Source: Vibrio sp. ED004 (GTDB lineage Bacteria; Pseudomonadota; Gammaproteobacteria; Enterobacterales; Vibrionaceae). From it: a DNA stretch of 64,000 nt. The position numbers were made by a program, and so were the translations under genes. Location: assembly GCF_023206395.1 (NCBI RefSeq), contig NZ_CP066150.1, forward strand, positions 930,001-994,000, written 5' to 3'. This document shows positions 46,380 to 54,967 of the stretch, in pieces (positions within the stretch are counted from its first letter, which is position 1; every line of letters begins with the position of its first letter). The notes below the pieces were generated by a model that worked only from the letters and a program-made list of their open reading frames with translations, searched no databases and was not told the DNA's origin.

Positions 46380-47276
46380 CTAACTGTTTGTGGAACTTAA
46401 ACACTCCGCAATAAAATCAATAAATACTCGAATTCGTTGGGGCAAATATTCACTTGCATGGTACACCGCGTACATCGGCAAGTAGTCATTGCTCCAATCT
46501 TCTAATAACTGCGTTAACTCCCCAGTCTCTACAAATTCTTTGCCCATCCAATCCGGTAAAGCAACCACACCTAAACCTTGTCTAGCCATCTTAAGTAACA
46601 TTTCTGGACTGTCTGAGGTTAAAATTTGGTTTACTTTTACGCTGGTGCTTTGGCGATCTTTGTCGGTGAAACGCCATTCGTTTGCTGGATTCATCAGAGA
46701 ATAAGTTAAGCACTTATGCTGGCTAAGATCTTGCGGACGTATAGGTTTCCCGTGATTTTTTAAGTAATCGGGCGATGCAAAGTACTGAACTTTATTGTTG
46801 AAAAGAAAGCGAGCTTTTAACCCTGAGTCTGCAAGTTGTGATGCTCGAATGGCGACATCTATATTGTGCTCATTAAGGTTAATAATGCGGTCGTCGACAC
46901 TGAGGTTAATGCGGATACCTGGATGTCGCTCAATAAAGGCTTGAAGTGGTTCGCTCAATAACATTGTAGAAAAGGCACTTGGTGCTGAGATTTTAATCTC
47001 GCCTTCTACGGATTCAGTCTCACGCTTTAGCTTACTTTCTACGCTAGACATTTCTTCGAGTAAACGGGAGCAATAGGTGAGGTAGTCTTTTCCTGCATGA
47101 GTGAGGGAGATTTTTCGGCTGTTTCGTTGAAACAAAGTGATTCCTAAGTCATTCTCCAACCACGCGATCTTCTTACTCACCGCACCTTGTGTTATGTCTA
47201 ACTTGTTGGCCGTTGCGGTGAAGCTATTCAGTTGCGCGGTTTCCACAAAGATGCGAATGCATTCGATCTTATCCAT
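46380..47276 (-). CDS. LysR-family transcriptional regulator
   Basis: A 298-aa LysR protein: HTH (TATANKLDITQGAVSKKIAWLE), then an effector domain (EGEIKISAPSAFSTMLLSE, then IDVAIRASQLADSGLKAR). It resembles the CrgA/DsdC-type group that often controls an adjacent oxidoreductase or membrane gene. Divergent from a DoxX-family gene with a 129-bp intergenic region; that gene is the most likely target. Confidence 0.9.
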   Translation of the reverse strand: MDKIECIRIFVETAQLNSFTATANKLDITQGAVSKKIAWLENDLGITLFQRNSRKISLTHAGKDYLTYCSRLLEEMSSVESKLKRETESVEGEIKISAPSAFSTMLLSEPLQAFIERHPGIRINLSVDDRIINLNEHNIDVAIRASQLADSGLKARFLFNNKVQYFASPDYLKNHGKPIRPQDLSQHKCLTYSLMNPANEWRFTDKDRQSTSVKVNQILTSDSPEMLLKMARQGLGVVALPDWMGKEFVETGELTQLLEDWSNDYLPMYAVYHASEYLPQRIRVFIDFIAECLSSTNS

Positions 47277-47405
47277 CTTACTCGCCTTTGGATTATCTAT
47301 TCCATTTTGGAATCTTAACTATCCTGAAATTAGCATTTATCACCCAAATTATGAATGATTAAATGACATCGTTGAAATTCATGATTCTTAATAGAGGTAG
47401 ACGAG

Positions 47406-47765
47406 ATGAATACAGTAGTAAGCATTTTGATGGTGATGTTCTTTGTATTGGCGAGTTCGATTAAAACACTTGGTTGGCAAAAGAAGGTATTTGAAATCCA
47501 GCTTGGTTTCTTTAAAAGTTATGGCTTGAATAGAATGATTATGTTTCTGGTGGGTTTGGTCGAACTGACAGGAGCAGTACTTTTGATTTTAGCTCTAAGT
47601 GACATTTTACCAGAACAGACTCAAGTGATGGGCGGTGCAATACTGGGAGCGACTTCGATAGGAGCACTTTACTTCCACTTAAGATTTGATACTTGGAAAT
47701 ACGGTATTCCTGCGATAGTCACCTTGTTGTGTTCAAGTTTTCTAGTATTAGGTCTCTGGTACTAA
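47406..47765 (+). CDS. DoxX-family membrane protein
   Basis: A 119-aa, four-TM protein with the DoxX-type pattern (GLNRMIMFLVGLVELTGAVLLIL, then IGALYFHLRFDTWKYG). DoxX-like proteins are linked to quinone or thiol redox reactions in the inner membrane, but the role of small bacterial members is mostly unknown. Probably under the divergent LysR regulator. Confidence 0.82.
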   Translation: MNTVVSILMVMFFVLASSIKTLGWQKKVFEIQLGFFKSYGLNRMIMFLVGLVELTGAVLLILALSDILPEQTQVMGGAILGATSIGALYFHLRFDTWKYGIPAIVTLLCSSFLVLGLWY

Positions 47766-47826
47766 TGATTTAGTATTAACTTCTATGTAGTGTCTCAAGA
47801 GGTAACTTGCAGTCTATGTGAGAAGA

Positions 47827-47846
47827 GTAGGGCTCGAAAGCCCTAC
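47827..47846 (-). terminator. Terminator after the RluA-like gene
   Basis: An 8-bp stem GTAGGGCT/AGCCCTAC. In the reverse reading it closes on a stable TTCG tetraloop and is followed by TCTTCTC; it could also end the DoxX transcript. Confidence 0.6.
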
Positions 47847-47860
47847 GCGAGATAGTAGAT

Positions 47861-49543
47861 TTAGAACTCAGAAGGCACTTCAAACTCGATCCACTTGCCT
47901 GTTGTTGGGTGAACCAGTTTAAGGTAACCCGCATGAAGGTGTAGACGTTCCCGCTTGTAGCCGTAAAGGTCATCACCTCGAATCGGTACGCCAAGCCCTT
48001 GCGGATGAGCACAGTGAACACGCAATTGGTGGGTACGGCCTGTTTTAGGATACAAGTGAACTTTGGTTTTTCCATTGTTGGTGCTGACGGCTTGCCAATG
48101 CGTTTCTGCGTTACGCCCATGTTCATGGCAAACGAGTTGTCTCGGTCTGTCGGTGATGTCGCCGCGTAACGGCAAGCTAATATCGCCAGAATCACCGTGG
48201 ATTTCACCATCAAGCAGAGCTGTGTAACGCTTCTCGACGGTTCTATCGATGAACTGTTTCTGTATATGTTTGTTGGACTCAGCTGTCAGCGCCAAGATCA
48301 ACAATCCAGATGTCGACATGTCTAATCTATGGATAATCAACGGGCCAGTGGCGTCTGGGTAGCGTGCTTTAATACGTGTATAAACCGAGTCTTCAATGAA
48401 CTTACCCGGAACAGACAAGAACTCCTCGGGCTTATTCACAACCACGATCTCGTCATCTTCATAAACAATATCAAACGACTTACCCACCGCAGGGTTTACG
48501 ATAAGCGGATTATCTTCTAACTCAACGCCAGCTAGTTGGTGGTCGAGAATCTCGAAGCTTTTGCTCTGACAAACAGGGTAAAGGTTTCCGTGTTGTCGAA
48601 TGATATCTGTTGTCGGTAATCCCCACCAAAACTCAGATAAAGCTAATGGTTTAAAGCCGTGCTCAAAGGCAAAATTAAGCAACTTGGGTAGGCAGCAGTC
48701 ACCTGAATCCTCTAGTGCGTCTTTGCCATCTAATAATTCAAGCAGGCTCTTTGGTTCTGCTGCTTGGTTGATAAAGCGATAATGAGACAAACGCTGAGTC
48801 TCTAACTCTGCGGAAATTGTTTGGTAGTCTTGCTTGTGGCTTTTGAGATCGTTGTCTATGGCATCAACTTGAAACTGACGTTCTGCGATCTTTTGCTTCC
48901 ACTCAATTCGAAGTGCTTTTAAGTCTCGCTTCTCTTGGCTGCTTTGGTTGCCCAACTGTTTAAGCAGGTCAGCCGCAGAGTCTAGGTTCCCCAGTTCTTT
49001 CTCTTGGTTAGCTTGCTCTCTAAGCTGATTACGCTGTGCTTTGTTGGCAGCCATAGTGAGCTGAAATGCTTCGATTGCTTTGCTCGCGTTGTTTTTAAGC
49101 TCGCTCAGCGTTACAGTCAGTTCATCTAGGTTGTGAGTTTTCTCTAGGTTCGCAATGTCGTTAGCTAATGTCGCTTGTTGGGTTAATACTTGCGTGTTTA
49201 GGGCTTCAAACTGCTGATTATCAAAAGCAGAAGGAACGAAGGCGATACTCGATAGCAGAGGTTCCAAAGACGCATCTAACTGCAAACCTGAAAACGCAGA
49301 AAGGTAACCCAATTCTTGAGTTTGAGGATGTTGAACCAGAAGAACGGCATAGAGGTTACCTTGTGATGTTTCATTCACACCACAGTCAAGCAGTGACTGT
49401 TGAAGCTGCTGCATCGCTAATTCGCACACTGGATGCGGAGTATAGTAATACGGGAATGTAAAACGCTCTGGCAGAGCCAACGCTTGATTCGCTGTTTGGT
49501 TTAACGTGCGCAGTGGTGTGTATTGAGCAAGGTTTGCTGACAT
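47861..49543 (-). CDS. RluA-family pseudouridine synthase with long N-terminal extension
   Basis: A 560-aa protein. The C-terminal ~220 residues are a normal RluA-type catalytic domain: EFLSVPGK, the catalytic Asp motif IIHRLDMSTSGLLIL, and KTGRTHQLRVHCAH. The N-terminal ~340 residues include a long charged coiled-coil region (about 130-245, SELKNNASKAIEAFQL through QVDAIDNDLKSHK) and resemble a vibrio/Shewanella-type extension. Isomerises uridine in a structured RNA; the target is not evident. I chose the ATG at 49543 over the upstream TTG 49552. Confidence 0.88.
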   Translation of the reverse strand: MSANLAQYTPLRTLNQTANQALALPERFTFPYYYTPHPVCELAMQQLQQSLLDCGVNETSQGNLYAVLLVQHPQTQELGYLSAFSGLQLDASLEPLLSSIAFVPSAFDNQQFEALNTQVLTQQATLANDIANLEKTHNLDELTVTLSELKNNASKAIEAFQLTMAANKAQRNQLREQANQEKELGNLDSAADLLKQLGNQSSQEKRDLKALRIEWKQKIAERQFQVDAIDNDLKSHKQDYQTISAELETQRLSHYRFINQAAEPKSLLELLDGKDALEDSGDCCLPKLLNFAFEHGFKPLALSEFWWGLPTTDIIRQHGNLYPVCQSKSFEILDHQLAGVELEDNPLIVNPAVGKSFDIVYEDDEIVVVNKPEEFLSVPGKFIEDSVYTRIKARYPDATGPLIIHRLDMSTSGLLILALTAESNKHIQKQFIDRTVEKRYTALLDGEIHGDSGDISLPLRGDITDRPRQLVCHEHGRNAETHWQAVSTNNGKTKVHLYPKTGRTHQLRVHCAHPQGLGVPIRGDDLYGYKRERLHLHAGYLKLVHPTTGKWIEFEVPSEF

Positions 49544-49607
49544 GAAGATCAAACTCTATGGGTATTCGGTTAGAGCTCGGTATTGTTGTCGAAATGAAGG
49601 CAAATGA

Positions 49608-49642
49608 GAAGCCAAAGCGGAAGATAAATCGGCTTTGGCTTC
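49608..49642 (-). terminator. Probable terminator after the GST gene
   Basis: A perfect 11-bp stem GAAGCCAAAGC/GCTTTGGCTTC, 53 bp beyond the GST stop on the reverse strand. The T-run is poor. Confidence 0.5.
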
Positions 49643-49694
49643 ATTTAGGTTGTCATGTTCATGCTATGGAAGCATTGAAGATGACAAATCTGGA

Positions 49695-50315
49695 TTAGTT
49701 AGAGTGTTCTAACTCTAGTTGCTCCGCTTTTTGGTAAGCAGGCTGACTTGCCAAAAGATCACCGTATTTAGCAATGTTAGGGTAGAGCGCAGTCGCACCA
49801 AAGTTACCCACAATTTCTACGATGAACGACATCATGAAATCGGCACCAGTGAGTGTTTCGCCTACAAGATAGGTTTTGCCTTCAAGTGCTTCGTTAACGA
49901 AGGTTAAAATCTTTTGATTTTCGTCGTCGGCATAACCACCAAGGAAGTTTGTCTCGCAGCCGTCTTTCATCACGAAAATCTTAAGCAACATTGGCAAAAT
50001 GCCCGAACTTTCAGCAAAGTGTAGCCACTGAGAATACTCAACGTATTCAGCTGTACCACGTTCTGGTGCAAATTTACCTTCGCCAAACTTGTCGATAAGG
50101 TACTCAGTAATTGCGCCAGATTCACTGATCACGACGCCATCGTCTTCAATGACTGGAGATTTACCAAGAGGGTGAACAGACTTCAATTCTGGTGGTGCTA
50201 AAAACGTGACACTGTCTCGTTGGTAAGGTTTGATTTGATAGTCGACACCAAGCTCTTCCAGTAGCCAGATGATACGCTTCGAACGCGATTTATTCAGGTG
50301 ATGTAAAGTAATCAT
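49695..50315 (-). CDS. Glutathione S-transferase
   Basis: A 206-aa GST with a thioredoxin-like N-terminal domain (ITLHHLNKSRSKRIIWLLEE; Ser-Arg-Ser in the place of the usual catalytic residue), HPLGKSPVIEDDG and VISESGAITEYLID (the conserved cis-Pro and ES glutathione contact), and a helical C-terminal domain. Conjugates or reduces electrophiles with glutathione. 24 bp behind curA on the same strand, so it is probably co-transcribed with it and under the NemR-like repressor. Confidence 0.9.
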   Translation of the reverse strand: MITLHHLNKSRSKRIIWLLEELGVDYQIKPYQRDSVTFLAPPELKSVHPLGKSPVIEDDGVVISESGAITEYLIDKFGEGKFAPERGTAEYVEYSQWLHFAESSGILPMLLKIFVMKDGCETNFLGGYADDENQKILTFVNEALEGKTYLVGETLTGADFMMSFIVEIVGNFGATALYPNIAKYGDLLASQPAYQKAEQLELEHSN

Positions 50316-50339
50316 AATTCTTCCTATTCTATCCTTGAG

Positions 50340-51371
50340 CTATTTTGGTTCGTTAGTTTTGATAACAAGTTTGCCGAAGTTCTGACCTTCTAATAGACCC
50401 ATGAATGCTTGTGGGGCTTCATCTAGGCCTTCAATTAGGTGCTCGCGGTAGTGCATTTTTCCTTGAGACAGCCATTCGGTCATTTGAGTTGCAAACTCAT
50501 TGTAACGGTGTGCGTAGTCATCAAAGATGATGAAGCCTTGCATCTTAATGCGCTTAACTAGAAGAGTACCCATTAGGCTAGACATGCGATCTGGGCCTTC
50601 AGGAAGTGATGTTGCGTTGTATTGCGAGATAAGACCGCAAACAGGGATACGAGCGCCTGTGTTTAGAAGCGGCATTACTGCATCGAATACTTTGCCGCCA
50701 ACGTTTTCAAAGTAAACGTCGATTCCGTTGTCACACGCTTTCGCCAATTGTTCTGCGAAGTCGTCGGCCTTGTGGTCGATACATTCATCAAAACCAAGAA
50801 CCTCTTTTGCATACTGGCATTTCTCTTGACCACCAGCCACGCCAATGACGCGGCAGCCTTTCAGTTTACCGATTTGTCCAACAGTTGCGCCTACAGGACC
50901 TGTCGCCGCCGCCACAACTAACGTGTCGCCTTCTTTCGGTTGACCGATATCCAATAAACCCATGTAAGCGGTAAAGCCTGGCATACCCATGATGCCAAGT
51001 GCGTAAGAAGGGTGGCTTGGCTCTTTACCTAATTTGATAAGACCTTCACCGTTAGAAACACCATAATCTTGCCAACCTGTGTACGCTAATACCCACTCGC
51101 CAACTTCGAAATCAGCGTTGTTTGACGCTTCAACCTGACACACGGTTGCACCAACCATTACTTCATCAATAGCAACTGGCTCTGCGTAAGATTTCGCATC
51201 GCTCATTCGGCCACGCATGTAAGGATCAAGAGATAGGTAAACCGAGCGAAGTAACATCTCGCCGTCATTAATTGTTGGTGTAGCCACTGTCTCTAAGCGG
51301 AAGTTATCTTGAGTCGGTGCGCCAACTGGGCGAGAAGCCAATACGATGCGGCGATTGTCTTGTTGAGTCAT
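50340..51371 (-). CDS. curA: CurA-like NADPH-dependent alkenal/enone reductase
   Basis: A 343-aa medium-chain reductase without catalytic zinc. It follows E. coli CurA almost throughout (RRIVLASRPVGAPT, VYLSLDPYMRGRMSD, LGIMGMPGFTAYMGLLDIGQ, VVAAATGPVGATVGQIGKLKG, then YFENVGGKVFDAVMPLL). CurA reduces the C=C bond of curcumin and other unsaturated ketones with NADPH. A NemR-type operator-like repeat sits 36 bp upstream of its start. Likely operon with the GST. Confidence 0.92.
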   Translation of the reverse strand: MTQQDNRRIVLASRPVGAPTQDNFRLETVATPTINDGEMLLRSVYLSLDPYMRGRMSDAKSYAEPVAIDEVMVGATVCQVEASNNADFEVGEWVLAYTGWQDYGVSNGEGLIKLGKEPSHPSYALGIMGMPGFTAYMGLLDIGQPKEGDTLVVAAATGPVGATVGQIGKLKGCRVIGVAGGQEKCQYAKEVLGFDECIDHKADDFAEQLAKACDNGIDVYFENVGGKVFDAVMPLLNTGARIPVCGLISQYNATSLPEGPDRMSSLMGTLLVKRIKMQGFIIFDDYAHRYNEFATQMTEWLSQGKMHYREHLIEGLDEAPQAFMGLLEGQNFGKLVIKTNEPK

Positions 51372-51405
51372 TGGATGTCCTTAATTTTATAGTGTGTTCA
51401 TTTAG

Positions 51406-51425
51406 AATTAGACCAGTCGTCTAGT
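51406..51425. promoter_or_regulatory. Operator-like repeat upstream of curA
   Basis: AATTAGACCAGTCGTCTAGT contains the palindrome TAGAC-N5-GTCTA (51409-51423). The same 20 bases recur upstream of the TetR-family gene at 52155. Confidence 0.8.
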
Positions 51426-51542
51426 CTTGTTGTCTAAAAATCCCGCCGTCATCAAATTGATAAGAGGGCGGGTGATTTCTTTTAAGTTAAAGCAATTCAA
51501 AGCAAGGTGAAGCAAGCAAAAGCGAAGAAGGCGCGGTGCGAG

Positions 51543-52136
51543 TTAGTGGCTTTCACCTTTTAAAAGTTGTTCGGTAAGGCTTAATGCCGATTCCAAGCTC
51601 TGTGGGTTCTGGCTTAACTTACTCAATAAGCTGGCGCCTAACCACATTGAGTATAGATTCTGAGCGACTTCTTGGCTGTTTTCTACTTTGATAGAGCCAT
51701 CATCGACACCACCAGCAACACAGTGCTGTATCGTTTGAGTGACTTTTTCGGCTCCTTTGAGCAGAGCTTGGCGCATAGGATCAGAAAGATCAGAGACTTC
51801 AGCGCTGAGCTTAACCACTAAACATTTATGTGCGTTACAGGTGCCATTTTCAGTCTTTGCCCACAGTGAAAAGTAACCCAGAATTCGTTGATAATGGTTG
51901 CCTTCGCCGTGTACCAAAATGGATTCAATCTTAGTGATGTAGTTTTCAAAATAGTGCTGAATTAACGCCTCACCAAATTGTTCTTTTGATTTAAAGTAGT
52001 GGTAAAACGAACCTTTCGGTACGTCCGCTTCTTTAAGCAACTGTGATAAGCCAACGCCATTGAAGCCGTTGTTCACTATTAATTGATAGCCGACATTTAA
52101 AATATGCAGGCGTGTGTCGTTCGTTTTTTCGTTCAT
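51543..52136 (-). CDS. TetR-family repressor (NemR-like)
   Basis: A 197-aa TetR-type regulator, N-terminal HTH with GLSQLLKEADVPKGSFYHYFKSKEQFG, closely resembling E. coli NemR, including the position of a conserved cysteine pair area (ENGTCNAHKCLVVKLSAE). NemR senses reactive electrophiles and chlorine species by cysteine chemistry and represses nemA-type reductases. Here it precedes curA and gst on the same strand, with its own copy of the operator-like repeat, consistent with self-repression and control of curA-gst. Confidence 0.9.
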   Translation of the reverse strand: MNEKTNDTRLHILNVGYQLIVNNGFNGVGLSQLLKEADVPKGSFYHYFKSKEQFGEALIQHYFENYITKIESILVHGEGNHYQRILGYFSLWAKTENGTCNAHKCLVVKLSAEVSDLSDPMRQALLKGAEKVTQTIQHCVAGGVDDGSIKVENSQEVAQNLYSMWLGASLLSKLSQNPQSLESALSLTEQLLKGESH

Positions 52137-52154
52137 GGTCGGTACTATAGTTTA

Positions 52155-52174
52155 AATTAGACCAGTCGTCTAGT
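52155..52174. promoter_or_regulatory. Operator-like repeat upstream of the NemR-like gene
   Basis: AATTAGACCAGTCGTCTAGT, an exact copy of the site at 51406-51425, starting 19 bp before the repressor's ATG (palindrome TAGAC-N5-GTCTA at 52158-52172). Confidence 0.8.
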
Positions 52175-52274
52175 GGCTCTTTTTTCGTTTGATTGGTCTT
52201 GGATGTTGACTGTGTTCTTGAGCGATGGCATAGAAAGATCTCAATTAAAACCAATTTAAAACATATAGCTACAT

Positions 52275-52309
52275 AAAAAAGCCCCAACATGGTGTACATG
52301 TTGGGGCTT
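52275..52309 (-). terminator. Terminator of the FKBP gene
   Basis: A perfect 13-bp stem AAGCCCCAACATG/CATGTTGGGGCTT, followed on the reverse strand by TTTTTT. Confidence 0.88.
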
Positions 52310-52338
52310 AAGCCAGAAGCTTGTTTATAGCAATTCGA

Positions 52339-52812
52339 TTATTGGATAGAGATCAACTCAACATCAAAAATCAGTGTTGCTGATGGTGGGATAGGACCTG
52401 AACCGCCTTTACCGTAAGCCAATGGGCTTGGGATAAACAGGCGAACTTTTTGGCCTTCAACCATATAAGTCAAACCTTCTTGCCAGCCTTTGATTACTTG
52501 CTTAAGAGCAAATGAAATTGGCTCGCCGCGCTCAACAGAGCTATCGAAAACCGTGCCATCAATCAAAGTACCGTGGTAGTGAACTGTTACTTTGCTGTTC
52601 TTTGTTGGGTGCTCTGTACCAGTACCTTCTTCAAGAACTAGGTACTGTAGGCCGCTCTCAGTCGTGACAACACCTTCTTTAGCGCTGTTCTCGATAAGGA
52701 ACTGTTGACCTTGTTCGAAGTTTTCTGCACCAGACTTATGATTCGTCCAAGTACGGTAAATCATGAAACCCGCCAAAAGAAAGACAATGACCGGGATGAC
52801 AAATTTAGACAT
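52339..52812 (-). CDS. Membrane-anchored FKBP-type peptidyl-prolyl isomerase
   Basis: A 157-aa protein: one N-terminal membrane anchor (FVIPVIVFLLAGFMIY, 4-19) and a single FKBP domain (VTTESGLQYLVLEEGTG, VTVHYHGTLIDGTVFDSSVE, SPLAYGKGGSGPIPPSATL). Probably helps folding of periplasmic proteins. It may share expression with the DsbA-like gene upstream, though 76 bp separate them. Confidence 0.9.
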   Translation of the reverse strand: MSKFVIPVIVFLLAGFMIYRTWTNHKSGAENFEQGQQFLIENSAKEGVVTTESGLQYLVLEEGTGTEHPTKNSKVTVHYHGTLIDGTVFDSSVERGEPISFALKQVIKGWQEGLTYMVEGQKVRLFIPSPLAYGKGGSGPIPPSATLIFDVELISIQ

Positions 52813-52888
52813 AGTAAAACCTATTTATATTGAGTGCTGAATTTCGTAGTTAATACAAAATGTGTTAATCAGTTGGCTAATGCCGCGA

Positions 52889-53515
52889 TTATGGTTGAGT
52901 CAAAAGGTAGTTGATCGTTTTCGCGATACCAGCAACATCTTGGTGGCCGGCTGTCAGCACTTGGTATTTACCGTTGATGATAAATGTTGGTACTGAGTTG
53001 ATCTGACCTTTTACTGAAACTTCTTCCGCTTTCTTAACGTAGTCAAAAAGCGCAACTTGTTGTTCTTTGTTCAGTTGGTATGGGCTAACCAAACCGCGAG
53101 AAGTGAATGCTGTTTCTAGTGCTTGCTGACGTTGCTCAGGAGTCGCGTCTGCACCCATTTGAACCGCACCGAATAGGTCGTCCATGAAGGCATGGTCAGG
53201 CGTCGCATCAAGCTGCATCACTGCTGTGTAGTAGATCATTGCGCTAATTTGAGCACTTTCATTGAATGTTACGTGCATCTTGCCAATAGTTTGGTCTGTA
53301 AGCGACTCAATCTCTGGAATTGCACTTTCCATTTGACGACAGTGACCACAGTTAAGAGAGAAGATTTCAGTGATCGGAGACAGGTTAAATTCTGTTAGAG
53401 CAGTAGGAAGCGCTTCGTATTGAACGCCTTTTTGTGGCTCGTCTGTTTCACTACAACCGGCGATAATCAGTACGGCAGCGATTGCTGTGATGAATTTAGT
53501 AAATGGTTTAAACAT
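52889..53515 (-). CDS. DsbA-like thiol:disulfide protein, lipoprotein-type
   Basis: A 208-aa thioredoxin-fold protein with active site NCGHC (CGHC, DsbA-type CxxC) near residue 57 and the cis-Pro in SVPTFIINGK. The signal LIIAGCSE marks it as a likely lipoprotein (lipidated Cys 21), unlike classical soluble DsbA; it may be anchored at the membrane. Catalyses or isomerises periplasmic disulfides. Confidence 0.88.
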   Translation of the reverse strand: MFKPFTKFITAIAAVLIIAGCSETDEPQKGVQYEALPTALTEFNLSPITEIFSLNCGHCRQMESAIPEIESLTDQTIGKMHVTFNESAQISAMIYYTAVMQLDATPDHAFMDDLFGAVQMGADATPEQRQQALETAFTSRGLVSPYQLNKEQQVALFDYVKKAEEVSVKGQINSVPTFIINGKYQVLTAGHQDVAGIAKTINYLLTQP

Positions 53516-53755
53516 AATGTTTACTCTAGCGTTGAGAAGTCGTGAGATTCTAACTATTTAGTAGGAATTGGAAAACAATTATAAGGTAAATAAATGCAAA
53601 CAGTTCGAACTAGCGGCTGAAGACAGGCTAGTAGACGGTTAACTGTGATCAACAGCACTTTTTTGGGTTCTGCTTTCTTTTCGTCTAAAGTTTTTCCCTC
53701 GGTGCCGATATAGACATTAGTGAATGGTTTATCTGCATGAGTGGTTGGTGAAGTA

Positions 53756-54409
53756 ATGAGATATTTAGCGATAATGTTAAGCATAGCTTTGGCGGGGTGT
53801 GAAGCCACGTCACCAACTGATTTACTTGGCGGTGACATGCTAGAAACTGCACCACAAACCGATTACGACTTGATGCATCCTGAATGGGGTGTGGTTCAAA
53901 CGACTCATGTAGCAAGCAATCGTGGGTACTCGATTCAGAGCAGTACTCATCAACAAAGAACCATCACGACCAACTACGGACGTGGCGTGTCGACTAACGA
54001 TCCACTGGAAGTCTTTTTAAGACAAAACCGCATCGATTTTGAAGTGTTGCCGGGTAACCATGTGATGGTAAAGCTTGAGCAGCACGTGAACTTTAAAACA
54101 GGTTCAGCATTCCCTGAGCCAGCTTATAATCAATGGTTAGATACGCTAGGTAGCTACCTTGCTCAACGCCAAGATATTGATGTGGTGATTGAAGGGCACA
54201 CAGATAACACGGGCACAGACCGAATCAATGATCCGCTTTCAGAGCAGCGTGCAAAAGAAGTGAAGGCTCGATTAGAGAGTAACTATGTTTCTAGTCGTTC
54301 TATTTATACTCGTGGCTTCGGTGAGTATGTTCCAGCTTGTACGAACGCTTCTGCGCAAGGCAAGGCGTGTAACCGCCGTGTTGAATTGATGCTGATTGTT
54401 GCGAAGTAG
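53756..54409 (+). CDS. OmpA-domain lipoprotein
   Basis: A 217-aa protein with lipobox IALAGC (Cys 15) and a C-terminal OmpA-type peptidoglycan-binding domain (VNFKTGSAFPEPAYNQWLDTL, IEGHTDNTGTDRINDPLSEQRA, then RGFGE). The central linker is Ser/Thr-rich. Anchors the outer membrane to peptidoglycan. The frame begins at a GTG at 53741; I use the ATG at 53756 with GGTGAAG just upstream. Confidence 0.87.
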   Translation: MRYLAIMLSIALAGCEATSPTDLLGGDMLETAPQTDYDLMHPEWGVVQTTHVASNRGYSIQSSTHQQRTITTNYGRGVSTNDPLEVFLRQNRIDFEVLPGNHVMVKLEQHVNFKTGSAFPEPAYNQWLDTLGSYLAQRQDIDVVIEGHTDNTGTDRINDPLSEQRAKEVKARLESNYVSSRSIYTRGFGEYVPACTNASAQGKACNRRVELMLIVAK

Positions 54410-54462
54410 TGGTTTGAACTTTCGCGCCTAATTTGAAGCGATTAACGCCAAATAACAGACAT

Positions 54463-54492
54463 AAAAAATCCCTCACATTCGAGGGATTTTTT
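54463..54492. terminator. Bidirectional terminator
   Basis: A perfect 12-bp stem AAAAAATCCCTC/GAGGGATTTTTT with loop ACATTC, between the OmpA-like gene and the convergent glutaredoxin gene. Confidence 0.9.
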
Positions 54493-54518
54493 GTATCTGA
54501 CTTTTGTCGCTTTATTAC

Positions 54519-54878
54519 TTATGCAAACTGCTTTTCTAAGTAAGTTACGATATCTGAAGATTCGTACATCCACTCAGTTTTGCCATCTTTTTCGATACGT
54601 AGACAAGGCACTTTCACACGACCGCCGCCAGCTTCAAGCTCAGCACGGTGTTGCTCGTTGTTTTTTGCATCACGAAGTTCAAATTGAACCGACTGACGTT
54701 TCATCGCGCGGCGCACTTTCACACAAAATGGGCACGCTTCGAATTGGTATAACGTGTGCGTTTTTGCTTGCTCATTTACTTTGCTTTGTTCTTCTTGAGA
54801 ACGCTTCACACCACGTGGGCTGAAAACAAAATTCAATAACAAGATGACACGACCTAAGAACCAACGGATAAACTTCAT
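54519..54878 (-). CDS. Glutaredoxin with N-terminal membrane/charged extension
   Basis: A 119-aa protein: a hydrophobic N-terminal segment (FIRWFLGRVILLLNFVF), a charged linker, and a glutaredoxin domain with CPFC redox site (QFEACPFCVKVRR). An upstream frame to 54956 is open but the ATG at 54878 fits. Probably membrane-associated. It lies just beyond norR on the same strand, with a 90-bp gap after it. Confidence 0.88.
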   Translation of the reverse strand: MKFIRWFLGRVILLLNFVFSPRGVKRSQEEQSKVNEQAKTHTLYQFEACPFCVKVRRAMKRQSVQFELRDAKNNEQHRAELEAGGGRVKVPCLRIEKDGKTEWMYESSDIVTYLEKQFA

Positions 54879-54967
54879 AACTCTCTCTACATATTTAAAA
54901 TTAGCGTTACAATTTGCAGCATTATATACACAAGTTTTGTCAGATGCTCGCAACAAACCGCTAATAT

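Noticed and set aside
49168..49461. 97-aa forward open frame inside the pseudouridine synthase gene
   Set aside because: It is antisense to a well-conserved long gene, with no RBS.
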